Positions 63,385 through 64,000 of a DNA stretch of 64,000 nt are shown here, piece by piece (position 1 is the first letter of the stretch; every line of letters starts with the position of its first letter). Source of the stretch: Arthrobacter crusticola (lineage in GTDB: Bacteria; Actinomycetota; Actinomycetes; Actinomycetales; Micrococcaceae); contig NZ_SMTK01000003.1 of NCBI RefSeq assembly GCF_004357995.1, positions 310,001-374,000 on the forward strand. The letters run 5' to 3'. Position numbers and translations under genes: made by a program. The notes below the pieces were generated by a model. It was not told the origin of the DNA. It worked only from the letters and a program-made list of their open reading frames with translations, and ran no database searches.

Positions 63385-64000
63385 ATGAGCGAAACTTCCC
63401 TTCACCTTTCCTTCCTTGGCACCGGATCGATGAACGAGGCGATCCTCGGCGGGCTGCTCTCCGCGGGCCGCGACCCCTCAAGCGTCACGGCGACCGTGCG
63501 GCGTCCCGACCGGGCCCAGGAGCTCCGGGACCGGTACGGCATTGAGGTCCTTGCCGCGGAGGACAACCCCGAGGCCAACCAGGAGGCGTCCGCCGCGGCG
63601 GACGTCGTCGTCGTCGGGGTCAAGCCCGCCGGCGTGCTGCCCCTGGCCCGGGAGATCGGCCCGTCCCTGCGGCCGGACACCCTGGTCCTCAGCGTGGCCG
63701 CGGCCGTGACCACGGCAATGATCGAATCGGTGCTGCCGGCCGGGCAGCCTGTCATCCGCACCATGCCCAACACGCCCTCCCGGCTGGGCCGGGGCGTCCT
63801 GTCCATCTCCGCCGGCGCGTCCGCGGGCCCGGAGTACCTGCGGACGGCCAGGGACCTCCTTTCCGCGGCCGGAACCGTGGTGGAGATCCCGGAGGAGCAG
63901 GTGGACGCGCTCTCGGCGGTCAGCGGCTCCGGGCCGGCGTATGCCTTCTACCTGGCCGAGGCGATGGCCGCGGCGGGGGAGCGGCTGGGCCTCGAACCGG
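63385..64000 (+). CDS. proC: Pyrroline-5-carboxylate reductase, C-terminus outside the window
   Basis: Last step of proline synthesis, NADPH-dependent. The first 205 codons are seen. The dinucleotide-binding fold begins FLGTGSMNEAILGGLL, VVVVGVKPAGVLPL follows, and RTMPNTPSRLGRG and SGSGPAYAFYLAEAM (the proline-binding helix region) identify ProC. Full length in relatives is about 270-275 residues, so about a quarter is missing because of the window edge. The upstream 286 bases carry no gene. Confidence 0.93.
   Translation, partial: MSETSLHLSFLGTGSMNEAILGGLLSAGRDPSSVTATVRRPDRAQELRDRYGIEVLAAEDNPEANQEASAAADVVVVGVKPAGVLPLAREIGPSLRPDTLVLSVAAAVTTAMIESVLPAGQPVIRTMPNTPSRLGRGVLSISAGASAGPEYLRTARDLLSAAGTVVEIPEEQVDALSAVSGSGPAYAFYLAEAMAAAGERLGLEP

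Overview
The window is high-GC DNA with almost every position coding, strongly GC-rich third codon positions, frequent GTG starts and many 4-base ATGA/GTGA gene overlaps. The gene content fits an actinobacterium of the order Micrococcales, most likely an Arthrobacter-like member of the Micrococcaceae: a MarP-type protease, a GlxR-like Crp regulator, a sterol-carrier protein near purF, the Tad pilus/DEAH helicase neighbourhood with a DUF4244 pilin, and an actinobacterial PolA-like protein. I count about 55 protein genes and one tRNA. No insertion sequence, prophage, rRNA or CRISPR array is visible. The first gene (xylB) and the last gene (proC) run off the window.

Region by region. 1-7.8 kb is a xylan/xylose locus. 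A LacI-type regulator, xylA and xylB are on the minus strand. Divergent to them are two secreted GH10 xylanases, the second a 1012-residue CE4 esterase-GH10 fusion. Hemicellulose would be cut and deacetylated outside the cell, and xylose isomerised and phosphorylated inside. 7.9-20.9 kb holds purine synthesis genes (purF-purM on minus, purD-purC on plus) interrupted by a TetR/DUF4386 pair with shared operators, a DUF2079 membrane protein, a sterol-carrier protein, asparaginase and a membrane molybdo-oxidoreductase. 21-30.6 kb carries tRNA-Pro, a heterodimeric ABC exporter, a metallophosphoesterase, a class A PBP, a DUF4177-RidA-NUDIX operon and a GlxR-like regulator.

30.8-43.3 kb holds a MarP-like protease, a dipeptide/oligopeptide importer (binding protein and two permeases on plus, fused double ATPase on minus with selO in between), aroQ, an MHS-type transporter and acetyl-CoA synthetase with a GlxR/CRP-like site in its promoter. 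43.6-48.5 kb holds a low-complexity membrane protein, nth, a CoA-pyrophosphatase NUDIX, a REP-like palindrome with direct repeats, and a PolA-like exonuclease/polymerase. 48.6-55.9 kb is a Tad/Flp pilus operon (ssd/tadZ, tadA, tadB, tadC, DUF4244 pilin, tadE, tadE-like) meeting a DEAH helicase tail to tail. 56-64 kb holds a GNAT protein, trhO, a large methyltransferase, topA, a sugar-phosphate isomerase-like protein and proC.

The most unusual items are the pilin whose predicted leader (102 residues) is longer than its mature part (44), the CE4-GH10 fusion in which a metal-ligand His appears to be Tyr, and three matching palindromic operators linking the TetR gene and DUF4386 gene. Also notable are the ROK-like operator on the xylA promoter next to a LacI-type regulator, and the CRP-like site before acs. 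I did not find a clearly new multi-gene defence or mobile system. Family assignments rest on recognised motifs and protein length; no database search was possible.
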